Shown here piece by piece: positions 54,873 through 62,117 of a stretch of DNA of 64,000 nt (position 1 is its first letter; each line of letters starts with the position of its first letter). The stretch lies in the NCBI GenBank assembly GCA_937924805.1, contig CALDTZ010000006.1, positions 1 through 64,000 of the forward strand, read 5' to 3'. This DNA is from an uncultured Saprospiraceae bacterium. Lineage in GTDB: Bacteria > Bacteroidota > Bacteroidia > Chitinophagales > Saprospiraceae. The notes under the pieces are model-generated. The model did not search any database and was not told where the DNA came from. It was given only the letters and a program-made list of their open reading frames with translations. The translations under genes and the position numbers were made by a program.

Positions 54873-55895
54873 TTAATTTTTAAATAAAGGATTCGTAACA
54901 AAAGAGTCATCTGTTAATGAATGTAGAAAAGCTAACAGCTCATCTTTTTCTTTTTCGGTTAAACTCAAAGGCTGAATCAAAGAACTCTTATGTAGATGAT
55001 TTTTACCACCTGAATTATAGTGTTCTATTACTTCTCCCAATGATTGAATTGAACCATCATGCATATACGGTGCGGTAAGCCGAATATTTCTTAAACTTGG
55101 TACTTTGAACCTTGCCAAATCTTCTTCATTTCCCGTGAATCGAAATCTTCCGACATCATCATACTCCTCATAAAGTCCATTGTTTTCAAAAGCATAGTTC
55201 GTAAAATTGAAACTTTCGTGACACTGTGAACAATTAGTTTTGTCACTAAAGAATAACTCCATCCCATTAATTTCACTTTGAGTCAAGGCATTCAAATCAC
55301 CATAGTTTTCGTAGTGATCATACCGACTATATCCACTTATCAAACTCCTCTCAAAACATGCCAATGATCTTGTAATTACAAAGGGATCAGGTTCACGGTC
55401 ATACGCCTCTATTGACATCTGGATGTAACTAGAATCTGCCTTAAGCCTTTCAGCAAGTAGCACTATATTAAAGTCAAATTCATTATGTTCCTGAATAGGT
55501 ACTAAGATTTGCATTTCTAATGTCGGAACTCCTCCTTCTCTTGTATAGTACGGATGGTACGCAACGTTAGCCAAGGTAGGAGCATTCCTCGTTCCTATTC
55601 TGTCATCCACTCCAAGACTAAATGCAACATTATCGCTAAAAGCTAACTCTGAACTATGGCAAGATGCACAACTTACAGAGCTGTCAATCGACATAATAGG
55701 ATCATAGAACAATTTCTTGCCTAACTCCCACCTTATTTGTGAAAACTCATTATCCTCTGGAAACTCAATTTCATCAAAACCCTTTGGTACCTCCATGAAT
55801 TTAGGAGCAAAATGACTTGGCTCTACATCATCCTGAGAACAAGACAATATGATCGAAAATGTCACCAAAAAGTAGAGCCAAATCAGTTTTCTCAT
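54873..55895 (-). CDS. Diheme cytochrome c peroxidase / MbnH-like, copy 2
   Basis: A 340-residue predicted lipoprotein (FSIILSCSQDD). Haem motifs CASCHSSELAFSD near 75-87 and CSQCHESFNF near 221-230, with KVPSLRNIRLTAPYMHDGSI in the C-terminal domain, give the MauG/peroxidase family. It overlaps the MbnP-type gene by 4 bases (ATGA), so the two are translationally coupled. This makes it the best candidate for the MbnP-modifying MbnH. The second peroxidase downstream may be a paralogue with another partner. Confidence 0.88.
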   Translation of the reverse strand: MRKLIWLYFLVTFSIILSCSQDDVEPSHFAPKFMEVPKGFDEIEFPEDNEFSQIRWELGKKLFYDPIMSIDSSVSCASCHSSELAFSDNVAFSLGVDDRIGTRNAPTLANVAYHPYYTREGGVPTLEMQILVPIQEHNEFDFNIVLLAERLKADSSYIQMSIEAYDREPDPFVITRSLACFERSLISGYSRYDHYENYGDLNALTQSEINGMELFFSDKTNCSQCHESFNFTNYAFENNGLYEEYDDVGRFRFTGNEEDLARFKVPSLRNIRLTAPYMHDGSIQSLGEVIEHYNSGGKNHLHKSSLIQPLSLTEKEKDELLAFLHSLTDDSFVTNPLFKN

Positions 55896-56863
55896 TTAAC
55901 AAAAATCTTCTTTGTTATAATTGTTTGTCCTTCTTTAATCAGATTTACAAAGTACATTCCTGATACTTGATTTGAGAAATCTATAGTTTGTTCATCTAGA
56001 ACATCATGTTGTATTTGTAATTGTTTTCCATCAATAGAAGTTACGGTCAAGTCATACTCATTTCCAGATTCTTCTAAATCCAGTTTTATAGTAGAAATAC
56101 TATTTACTACAGGATTTGGAAATATATTAAACTCGCTAACTTCACTAAAATTAATTGTTGAACTTGTTATACTTGCTGGTGAGAATACAAAGTCTCTGAA
56201 ATTTTCAAGACATTGCTTAGCCTCTAAATTATCTCCATGTACAATTACTCCTGAGTTAACAGAGACGTTTTCCAATGCTCTTGTATAGTCGGCATCAAGG
56301 TTGATACTAAGAGCATTGTTATCAGCAGTAGCATCCAATTCAACTTCAGTAGTAAAATAGTTATTATCCCCTAATCCATGTAGTTGAAATAACTGATTTA
56401 AGTTAACTCCCCCATGTCCTTCATACGCAATAAACCTATAACCTGCTGTCCAACCCCAATGCATTGAAGGAGACTTTGGAGCTAGGGGGTGTGATCCTTG
56501 ATAACTTGATGGGTCAAGATGATTGTGATCTGGATCAACTCCAACATGTAATATTATTTTCTCTACAGAAGTAATATTATGCTCTCCCAAATCAACTTCG
56601 GTTTTTGTCGATGCATTGGCAAGAATCCATACGTCCTCTATTTGAGTTTCATTTCCTCCATCGTGTATTAATGATATTTCGGAAATGTAGTATTCCAATC
56701 TCGTGACCTTAAAGTCATGATCTATATTGTTTTTAGCAGCTTGATTCATCGCAAAATCAGCGTCACCCAATTTGTGATTTATATTTAACGTTACGCTGTT
56801 CTGTGCATTAATTTGGAAAGACAATGCACCAAGTACTAGAACAAAAAGTATAATTTTTTTCAT
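55892..56863 (-). CDS. MbnP-type copper-binding protein with T9SS sorting domain
   Basis: A 323-residue exported protein. Signal peptide MKKIILFVLVLGALSFQINAQ. The MbnP-like domain spans about 24-235, with the landmark SMHWGWTAGYRFIAYEG near 133-149; in this family a Trp of the MxWGW segment is turned into kynurenine and takes part in copper binding. Extra His (DPDHNHLDPSS) lie near 110-120. The C-terminal 75 residues (FNIFPNPVVNSISTIKLD to TKKIFVK) are a T9SS sorting domain, so this copper protein is expected to be surface-exposed. The ATG at 56863 fits the signal peptide. Coupled to the peroxidase gene that follows. Confidence 0.87.
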   Translation of the reverse strand: MKKIILFVLVLGALSFQINAQNSVTLNINHKLGDADFAMNQAAKNNIDHDFKVTRLEYYISEISLIHDGGNETQIEDVWILANASTKTEVDLGEHNITSVEKIILHVGVDPDHNHLDPSSYQGSHPLAPKSPSMHWGWTAGYRFIAYEGHGGVNLNQLFQLHGLGDNNYFTTEVELDATADNNALSINLDADYTRALENVSVNSGVIVHGDNLEAKQCLENFRDFVFSPASITSSTINFSEVSEFNIFPNPVVNSISTIKLDLEESGNEYDLTVTSIDGKQLQIQHDVLDEQTIDFSNQVSGMYFVNLIKEGQTIITKKIFVK

Positions 56864-56996
56864 TTCAATATTTTTAATGTTTGTAAAAGAAACCAATAGA
56901 GTAGGTGCATTGGTGAAACACCAAAAGTCCCTATGAAAACCATAGCGACATTACTAAGTGAATTAGATAGCAAAATCTACCTAATCCAATTAAAAT

Positions 56997-57455
56997 CTAT
57001 AAAAGGAAGGACTCAAAAAGAACAGGTATGTCTTTTTGTATTAATGGAGGTTTGTAGTGAGCAAAAGGTATCGCATCCTTAATGTCCTCAAAAAGATCAT
57101 CAAAAGAATAATGCTCAAATGCTACTACAAAAGATAAAGATTCTAAGCTTAAATAATCAAGATTTACAATTTGCTGGTCAAAGTCTGACTCAAAATTTAC
57201 TGTTTTGTTGTTACAGCAATTGTTGTCGCCTTCTGAACAAGTCATCGACATTTCATCAACTTGCTTTTTATGATGATGACAAGAAGCCATCTTACTTGCC
57301 ATTTCATGGCAATTCTTAGCCTTACCAAATAAACTGAATGATTTTAACTGTCCTTGACAAAAGTGAAAGTCTATAGTAAATGACATGGACGATACCAATA
57401 CCATTAGTGCCAAAACAGGGGCAATATACTTCGATATTTTGTTAAAAAGCATCAT
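56997..57455 (-). CDS. HYC_CC_PP-type Cys-rich exported protein, copy 2
   Basis: A 152-residue exported protein of the same type as the one at 53278. Hydrophobic segment (about 8-27), FTIDFHFCQGQLKSFSLFGKAKNC, then ASCHHHKKQ, MTCSEGDNNCCNNK, and a C-terminal YKPPLIQKDIPVLFESF. The Cys/His-rich middle should bind a soft metal such as copper. First gene of the copper block, 133 bases before the MbnP-type gene, with a consensus -7 element just upstream. Confidence 0.82.
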   Translation of the reverse strand: MMLFNKISKYIAPVLALMVLVSSMSFTIDFHFCQGQLKSFSLFGKAKNCHEMASKMASCHHHKKQVDEMSMTCSEGDNNCCNNKTVNFESDFDQQIVNLDYLSLESLSFVVAFEHYSFDDLFEDIKDAIPFAHYKPPLIQKDIPVLFESFLL

Positions 57456-57465
57456 AAATCACCTG

Positions 57466-57473
57466 CAAAGGTA
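57466..57473 (-). promoter_or_regulatory. Probable -7 element at the head of the copper gene block
   Basis: Minus-strand bases read TACCTTTG, fitting TAnnTTTG, with a TTTG at 57488-57491 upstream. The predicted start lies about five bases before the ATG at 57455, a very short leader. Confidence 0.45.
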
Positions 57474-57929
57474 GTGAATCTATGGGACAAATAGAAAATT
57501 CATTTTAGTTGGGACAACACTATGTTAAAAAAGTTCAAGGCTCTTTTAGATACATTATACAACTCAATAAATAGAAGGGGTACATTAAGGGTATCAAAAA
57601 CATCCCCCCCTCCCCTACAGCATTGAATTTGTCCTTATGCAAATGTCAACTACGATACCCCCATTGGGCAAACCTATTTTTCAATACCCCCGTACCTTTT
57701 CACACTATAGACAACTCCTGAGAATATCCAAGTTGGTTTGAAAAAGAAGCCAAACGGAAATATTAAAAATATTTTAATTGATTAAAATAAAATTAATGAA
57801 TGGTCGAAGTGATATAAAATTTCTTTATATCAAAAATCACTTAATGAATGGAACTAGTTCCGTGCATGGTTTCTCACCGACAACAAACCAAAGACTTAGA
57901 GAAAGTTAGATAACCTATTAAGGAAATTT

Positions 57930-57955
57930 CGACAACAATATCGGCAACAAACGCT
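57930..57955. repeat. Subterminal repeat, right end (possible integrase arm site)
   Basis: CGACAACAATATCGGCAAC followed by AAACGCTA closely matches 36651-36675 at the left end, in the same orientation. It lies 52 bases inside the right attachment repeat. Confidence 0.6.
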
Positions 57956-57961
57956 ATAAAC

Positions 57962-57998
57962 AAAAAGACAACTCACTGAATATCAATGAATTGTCTTT
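57962..57998 (-). terminator. Island-encoded terminator for the restored tRNA-Gln
   Basis: Read on the minus strand, AAAGACAA (57991-57998) pairs with TTGTCTTT (57964-57971), followed by further T. It lies 9 bases beyond the tRNA 3' end, inside the island. It has no sequence relation to the chromosomal terminator now at 36477-36507, but occupies the matching position. Confidence 0.65.
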
Positions 57999-58006
57999 AC
58001 CTGTTA

Positions 58007-58022
58007 GTTGACCTACTAGGAC
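58007..58022. repeat. Right attachment repeat (attR core) within tRNA-Gln
   Basis: GTTGACCTACTAGGAC, identical to 36521-36536. It is the 3' end of the intact tRNA-Gln gene plus one base, so the tRNA is restored by the insertion. Confidence 0.9.
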
Positions 58023-58079
58023 TCGAACCTAGAATATCAGAACCAAAAACTGACGTGTTGCCAATTACACCATAGGTCA
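58008..58079 (-). tRNA. trnQ: tRNA-Gln (anticodon TTG)
   Basis: A 72-base cloverleaf on the minus strand: acceptor TGACCTA / TAGGTCA with discriminator A; D-stem GTGT / ACAC; anticodon stem TCAGT / TCTGA with a U-U pair at the loop side; loop TTTTGGT giving anticodon TTG; T-arm CTAGG-TTCGAGT-CCTAG. No CCA is encoded. It is the integration target of the island. Confidence 0.93.
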
Positions 58080-58089
58080 AAATCGACCG

Positions 58090-58097
58090 CAAATTTA
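58090..58097 (-). promoter_or_regulatory. Probable -7 element of tRNA-Gln
   Basis: Minus-strand bases read TAAATTTG, fitting TAnnTTTG, 11 bases upstream of the tRNA 5' end. Confidence 0.5.
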
Positions 58098-58126
58098 TAA
58101 CTTTTTATTATTATTCGCCTAGAAAT

Positions 58127-58636
58127 TTAAATTTTTTGATAAATAGAACTCAAAGAACGATAAAGTTCGTTGTAATCCATCCCATATCCAATCACAAAAG
58201 CATCATCAATTTCACAACCAACAAATTCAACATCTAAGTCTACAGTCAATGATTCTGGCTTCAATAAAAAAGTGCATAAAGCTTTTGAAGCTACATTTTC
58301 TGTTTCTAATTGTTTCAAAAAATGATCCATCGTCTGCCCTGTATCAATTATATCTTCTAAAATCAAGACATGTTTATTTTCTATATCCTCTGTTAATTGG
58401 ACGTCATTGCGGATTACATTCGTTGATTTTAAACCTTCATACGATGTGAATTTTACAAAATGAATCCTATGTTCAAAGGTAAGGAGCTTACAAAGATCGG
58501 CCCCAAAAACATAACCACCTTTTAAAACAATAACAATATCAACCGTTTTTCCAGCATAAGCTTTATTGATTCGATCGGCTAATTTTTTTAAAATATCTTC
58601 TATCGCTGCTTCCGACAGTAGTATTTTAAATTCCAT
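58127..58636 (-). CDS. hpt: Hypoxanthine phosphoribosyltransferase
   Basis: A 169-residue purine-salvage enzyme that makes IMP or GMP from hypoxanthine or guanine and PRPP. The PRPP-binding motif is VLILEDIIDTGQTMDHFLKQL. IVLKGGYVFGADLCKLL and the late FVGCEIDDAFVIGYGMDYNELYR are also diagnostic. The ATG at 58636 gives a normal-length protein and avoids overlap; an ATG at 58666 would overlap the M28 peptidase gene by 11 bases. It follows that gene on the same strand. Confidence 0.93.
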   Translation of the reverse strand: MEFKILLSEAAIEDILKKLADRINKAYAGKTVDIVIVLKGGYVFGADLCKLLTFEHRIHFVKFTSYEGLKSTNVIRNDVQLTEDIENKHVLILEDIIDTGQTMDHFLKQLETENVASKALCTFLLKPESLTVDLDVEFVGCEIDDAFVIGYGMDYNELYRSLSSIYQKI

Positions 58637-58655
58637 ATTTTCAACTCTTATTATA

Positions 58656-60041
58656 TCAGATCCCATATTGGTCAATTAAATAAACTAAACTTGTTATTGA
58701 TGCCGCACCTAATTGCAGTTCTCTTTTATTTACATTTTCAAATACATCTTCAGAAGTATGATGAAAATCAAAATATCGCTGTGAATCTGGATTAAAACCA
58801 ATCAAAATACCTTTCTGAGATTTCAATGGATTAATATCAGCACCAGCTCCTCCTTTTTTGAAATACAAATCATACGATTCCAATGGCGAAAATAGTTTTT
58901 TCATTTTAGTTAAGTGCTCTATAAATACAGATTCTTCGGCTGTACAACTAAATCCTCGTGGTGTAAACCCTCCTGAATCAGATTCGATCGCAGCCATATG
59001 ATATTCATTATTGTTATTTGACCATTCTGCATATGACTTTCCTCCAGCCAATCCATTTTCTTCATTCATAAACAAAACACATCGCACCGTTCGTTTTGGA
59101 TTATAGTTCAACGCCTTCATGGTTTCTATTACTTGCATAGCATGGACACAGCCAGCTCCATCATCATGAGCACCCTCGCCAATATCCCATGAATCTAAAT
59201 GTCCTCCGACCAATATAATTTCATCAGGAAATTCACTTCCTTTAATTTCACCGATAACGCTATAACTTTTCTTTTTTGGTAAATTTTTGCATTCACTATA
59301 CATCTCTAAAAAAACCTTATCGCCCTTTTCAATTTCTTTAGCTAACCGATTCGCATCCATTGTGCTTATTGCAATTGCTGGAATTTTATACGTACTATCG
59401 TATACAGTAACTCCTGTATGAGGTACAAAGTCAATAGCATTGGTGATACTTCGTACAATTACTCCGATTGCTCCATATTTTGCCGCTCTTGTAGGTCCGT
59501 ACACGCGTTGGTCTACTGCTTTTCCATATCCATAAAAGGTCCTTGTCTGTGTATCATCAAAAGGTCGGTTAAAAAAAACAATTTTTCCTTCCAAACCTTT
59601 TCTTCCCAAAATAGCCAAGGTATCAAGACCCATCACCTCTATCACTTCCGCCTTAATTTCCTTACCTCCTGTAGAAATTGAATTCCCTAAGGAAGCACAA
59701 TGAAATTCAACAAAAGAGTCGTCTTGCACCATATGTACATACTCTTTTGTCCCTCGGACCCAATGAGGGACTTCACAAGGAAGTTTTAGAACAGAATCCA
59801 TCCCTAAAGATTCTAGGGTTTCAAAACAAAAATCAACACCTTTTTCTGCACCTGCTGAACCCGACAATCGAGGACCTACCTCTTTACACATTGTATGCAA
59901 ATAATCATAAATTTTTGAAGAGGTTAATGAATGATCATAAATGCTTTTTATAAATAATGCATCGTCATCATTTTGAGCATTTAGCATGCTAAAACCAAAA
60001 AAAATAAATAATAAGCTCCCAAGAATAGTACATCTTCTCAT
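58656..60041 (-). CDS. Secreted M28 family aminopeptidase
   Basis: A 461-residue exported zinc peptidase. Signal peptide 1-22 (SLLFIFFGFSMLNAQ). A PA-like insert (about 130-240) lies before the catalytic domain. Zinc ligands fit ILVGGHLDSWDIGEGAHDDGAGC (His and Asp), FMNEENGLAGG (the Glu pair) and ESDSGGFTPRG (Asp). A late FHHTSEDVFENV gives the last His. Probably releases N-terminal amino acids in the periplasm. It is transcribed with hpt. Confidence 0.92.
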   Translation of the reverse strand: MRRCTILGSLLFIFFGFSMLNAQNDDDALFIKSIYDHSLTSSKIYDYLHTMCKEVGPRLSGSAGAEKGVDFCFETLESLGMDSVLKLPCEVPHWVRGTKEYVHMVQDDSFVEFHCASLGNSISTGGKEIKAEVIEVMGLDTLAILGRKGLEGKIVFFNRPFDDTQTRTFYGYGKAVDQRVYGPTRAAKYGAIGVIVRSITNAIDFVPHTGVTVYDSTYKIPAIAISTMDANRLAKEIEKGDKVFLEMYSECKNLPKKKSYSVIGEIKGSEFPDEIILVGGHLDSWDIGEGAHDDGAGCVHAMQVIETMKALNYNPKRTVRCVLFMNEENGLAGGKSYAEWSNNNNEYHMAAIESDSGGFTPRGFSCTAEESVFIEHLTKMKKLFSPLESYDLYFKKGGAGADINPLKSQKGILIGFNPDSQRYFDFHHTSEDVFENVNKRELQLGAASITSLVYLIDQYGI

Positions 60042-60203
60042 AAAAAAAAATTAAAATCTCAACCAAAAAGGGTAAAAACATGTGGAATTATTGCAATATA
60101 ATCTAAGTTGAAACATCTTTTTAGAAACTTTGCGCTAATTTATACGTCACAAGGTTATATTATTTAGACCTTTAACGCTGAAAAATAATTAAAATAAAAA
60201 AAG

Positions 60204-60797
60204 GTGATAAACATTTTATTTCCACTTCTTACTCAGGATATACCTAAAACAATGAGTGATGAAGACGTGGTGAAGGAGTATTTGAAGACTCAAAATGTAG
60301 CTTATTTTGATGTTTTATATAAGAGGTATTCAGGTAAAATTTTTGGTAAATGTATCTCTCTCTTAAAAGATGAAGAATATGCGGAGGATTCTGTACAAGA
60401 GATCTTTATGAAGATTTTGTTGAACTTATCTAAGTTTAGTGGTAAATCTAGGTTTTCAACTTGGATCTATTCTATAACTTATAATTATTGTATTGACAGG
60501 ATACGAAGAAAAAAGAAAGACCCAAGCATTTTAGTTGAAGATTTAACCAATCATGATAAGGAGACAGATGTAGATGACACCTTTCTTATGGAAATGGAAG
60601 TAGGTAGGCTTAAAGTCGTATTGGAAGAAATTCCTGTAAAAGATAAATCAATATTATTGATGAAGTATCAAGATGAAATGTCCATAAAAGAAATTGGATT
60701 TACACTTGACAAATCTGAGAGTGCGATTAAAATGAAAATTAAACGTGCAAAACAGAAATTTAAAAATATTTATTACGCTAAATATAAAGAAGCTTAA
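60204..60797 (+). CDS. ECF-type RNA polymerase sigma factor
   Basis: A 197-residue sigma-70 family factor. Region 2: YFDVLYKRYSGKIFGKCISLLKDEEYAEDSVQEIFMKIL and FSTWIYSITYNYCIDRIRRKKKD. Region 4: LEEIPVKDKSILLMKYQDEMSIKEIGFTLDKSESAIKMKIKRAKQKFK. Start: the GTG at 60204 gives an N-terminal extension common in such Bacteroidota factors; the ATG at 60252 is the alternative. It heads a small operon with an unknown 78-residue protein and the MscS-like gene. No obvious anti-sigma is visible. Confidence 0.92.
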   Translation: MINILFPLLTQDIPKTMSDEDVVKEYLKTQNVAYFDVLYKRYSGKIFGKCISLLKDEEYAEDSVQEIFMKILLNLSKFSGKSRFSTWIYSITYNYCIDRIRRKKKDPSILVEDLTNHDKETDVDDTFLMEMEVGRLKVVLEEIPVKDKSILLMKYQDEMSIKEIGFTLDKSESAIKMKIKRAKQKFKNIYYAKYKEA

Positions 60798-60812
60798 AGC
60801 ATAGGAATAATT

Positions 60813-61049
60813 ATGTCTAAGAATAGTTTTAAAGAGTTAGAAAAAGAGCAAGCAGAGCGCTTTCAAATGAATACCAAAAAGGTAAAAGATAGAGTAGATG
60901 GGTCTTTTAAAACCATTGGTTTATTTACAAATATTGTAGAACTTTACTTTTCCAGATTGATCGATATATTTTTAAATATGAGTGTCGGAGCATCAAAAAT
61001 AAATACTGAGTCCGGTATAATTCAAAATGAGGTAGAAGAAGAAGAATAA
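60813..61049 (+). CDS. Small protein linked to the ECF sigma factor
   Basis: A 78-residue protein starting 15 bases after the sigma-factor stop. The N-terminal half is charged (SFKELEKEQAERFQMNTKKVKDRVDG). The middle FKTIGLFTNIVELYFSRLIDIFLNM is amphipathic or membrane-peripheral, and the C terminus is acidic. No family recognised. Its place suggests that it controls the sigma factor or serves the downstream channel, which is inference only. Confidence 0.65.
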   Translation: MSKNSFKELEKEQAERFQMNTKKVKDRVDGSFKTIGLFTNIVELYFSRLIDIFLNMSVGASKINTESGIIQNEVEEEE

Positions 61050-61108
61050 ACATACCATCGTCATCCCAAAGACTGTGTAAATAATCAAAAAATCAAAACA
61101 ATAACCTA

Positions 61109-61936
61109 ATGATTAAATTCTTACTTGGTGAAATAGCCTTTGCTGATACTTTTAACGAGTTACTTAAAAACTTTTTGGCTGGAGTACCGAATGTAATATC
61201 TGCCATTGTTATTCTCATCCTTGGACTACTGATTTCAAAATTTGTAGAAAAATTTCTCAGCAAGTCATTGAAGATAATGGGTGTTGATAAACTCGGAGAG
61301 AAACTCAATGAAATTGATATTGTTGATAAGTCAAATATCAAAATTAAAATAAGTACCGTTGTCAGTAAAATCATTTATTACTTTGTTTTATTATTCTTTT
61401 TAGTTGTTGCTACATCGGTATTGAATATGGCAGCAGTTTCAGAATTAGTCCTAGGTATTTTTAATTTTATTCCTAAGTTAATTGTTGCATTAATCATTCT
61501 AATCTTTGGTTTATTGTTAGCGGATGGTCTTAAATCGGTAATATTAACAGCTTGCAACTCACTAAATATTCCGTCAGGTAAATTAATAGCAAACTTCGTT
61601 TTCTATTTTCTTTTTATAAATATCCTTGTAAGTGCGTTAGCTCAAACAGGAATTAATACTGATTTTCTATCGAATAATATTTCGATTCTTATTGGTGGTG
61701 TTGTTCTTGCATTTGCGATCGGATATGGCCTTGCTACAAAAAGCACCATGGCGAATTTCCTAGCGTCTTTTTATTCAAAAAACAAATTTGAAATTGGAAA
61801 TCAAGTAACTTTTGATGGTGTTCGTGGAAAAATTATAGATATAGATAACTCTTCTATCGTGATAGCTACCGAAAGCAGTAAAGTAATTATTCCTTTATCT
61901 AAAATGACAGATCAAAAAATTGAAATTCACAATTAA
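61109..61936 (+). CDS. MscS-related membrane channel-like protein
   Basis: A 275-residue inner-membrane protein with about five helices. The repeated segments VPNVISAIVILILGLLISKFVEKFLSK and IPKLIVALIILIFGLLLADGLK match the conserved-TM-helix modules of MscS-like proteins. The C-terminal FLASFYSKNKFEIGNQVTFDGVRGKIIDIDNSSIVIATES recalls the small beta domain of MscS after its pore helix. It may act as an osmotic-stress channel. It follows the ECF sigma factor cluster. Confidence 0.85.
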   Translation: MIKFLLGEIAFADTFNELLKNFLAGVPNVISAIVILILGLLISKFVEKFLSKSLKIMGVDKLGEKLNEIDIVDKSNIKIKISTVVSKIIYYFVLLFFLVVATSVLNMAAVSELVLGIFNFIPKLIVALIILIFGLLLADGLKSVILTACNSLNIPSGKLIANFVFYFLFINILVSALAQTGINTDFLSNNISILIGGVVLAFAIGYGLATKSTMANFLASFYSKNKFEIGNQVTFDGVRGKIIDIDNSSIVIATESSKVIIPLSKMTDQKIEIHN

Positions 61937-61951
61937 AATTCAAAACATAAT

Positions 61952-61974
61952 GACCCTAAAAGGGTGACTTTTCT
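61952..61974 (+). terminator. Weak terminator after the MscS-like gene
   Basis: ACCCT pairs with AGGGT over a 3-base loop, followed by a T-rich stretch. The stem is short, so confidence is low. Confidence 0.45.
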
Positions 61975-62031
61975 TTCAAATCAATGTCAAAAAAGTGTAA
62001 AATAACTTATTACTCTTTTTTAACATTAAGG

Positions 62032-62048
62032 GTCTAAATACCTTAGAC
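62032..62048. other. Small inverted repeat upstream of the gene at 62118
   Basis: GTCTAA pairs with TTAGAC over a 5-base spacer, 70 bases before the ATG. It may be an operator or leader hairpin. Confidence 0.35.
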
Positions 62049-62117
62049 AGAAAGAAAAATAATGTTCATTTATTTTTAATACAAATTCTAAACTAAAACT
62101 TAAATCTAATTTAGATT

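Larger units (their letters stand above)
57456..58006. other. Gene-free right end of the island
   Basis: 551 bases with no gene on either strand. It contains the copper-block promoter, a C-rich patch near 57604-57616, AT-rich inverted TTTATATCA-like bases near 57820-57840, the subterminal repeat at 57930-57955 and the tRNA terminator at 57962-57998. The rest shows nothing I can name. Confidence 0.5.
36521..58022. mobile_element. Integrated genomic island at tRNA-Gln carrying metal-handling genes
   Basis: An element of about 21.5 kb bordered by 16-bp identical repeats of the tRNA-Gln 3' end, with a tyrosine integrase gene 172 bases inside the left border. The left 5 kb are integrase-linked genes on the plus strand. 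The remaining 16 kb are minus-strand metal-related genes plus accessory membrane proteins. No relaxase, coupling protein or conjugation gene is visible, so it is an integrative island or a mobilisable remnant, not a self-transmissible element. Short similar repeats lie inside both ends. Confidence 0.85.

Noticed and set aside
57600..57620. C-rich patch near the right end of the island
   Set aside because: Single short low-complexity patch; no partner or motif that would support a function.
36521..58022. Self-transmissible conjugative element or prophage
   Set aside because: No relaxase, VirB/Tra, portal, terminase or capsid gene was seen in the 21.5 kb.
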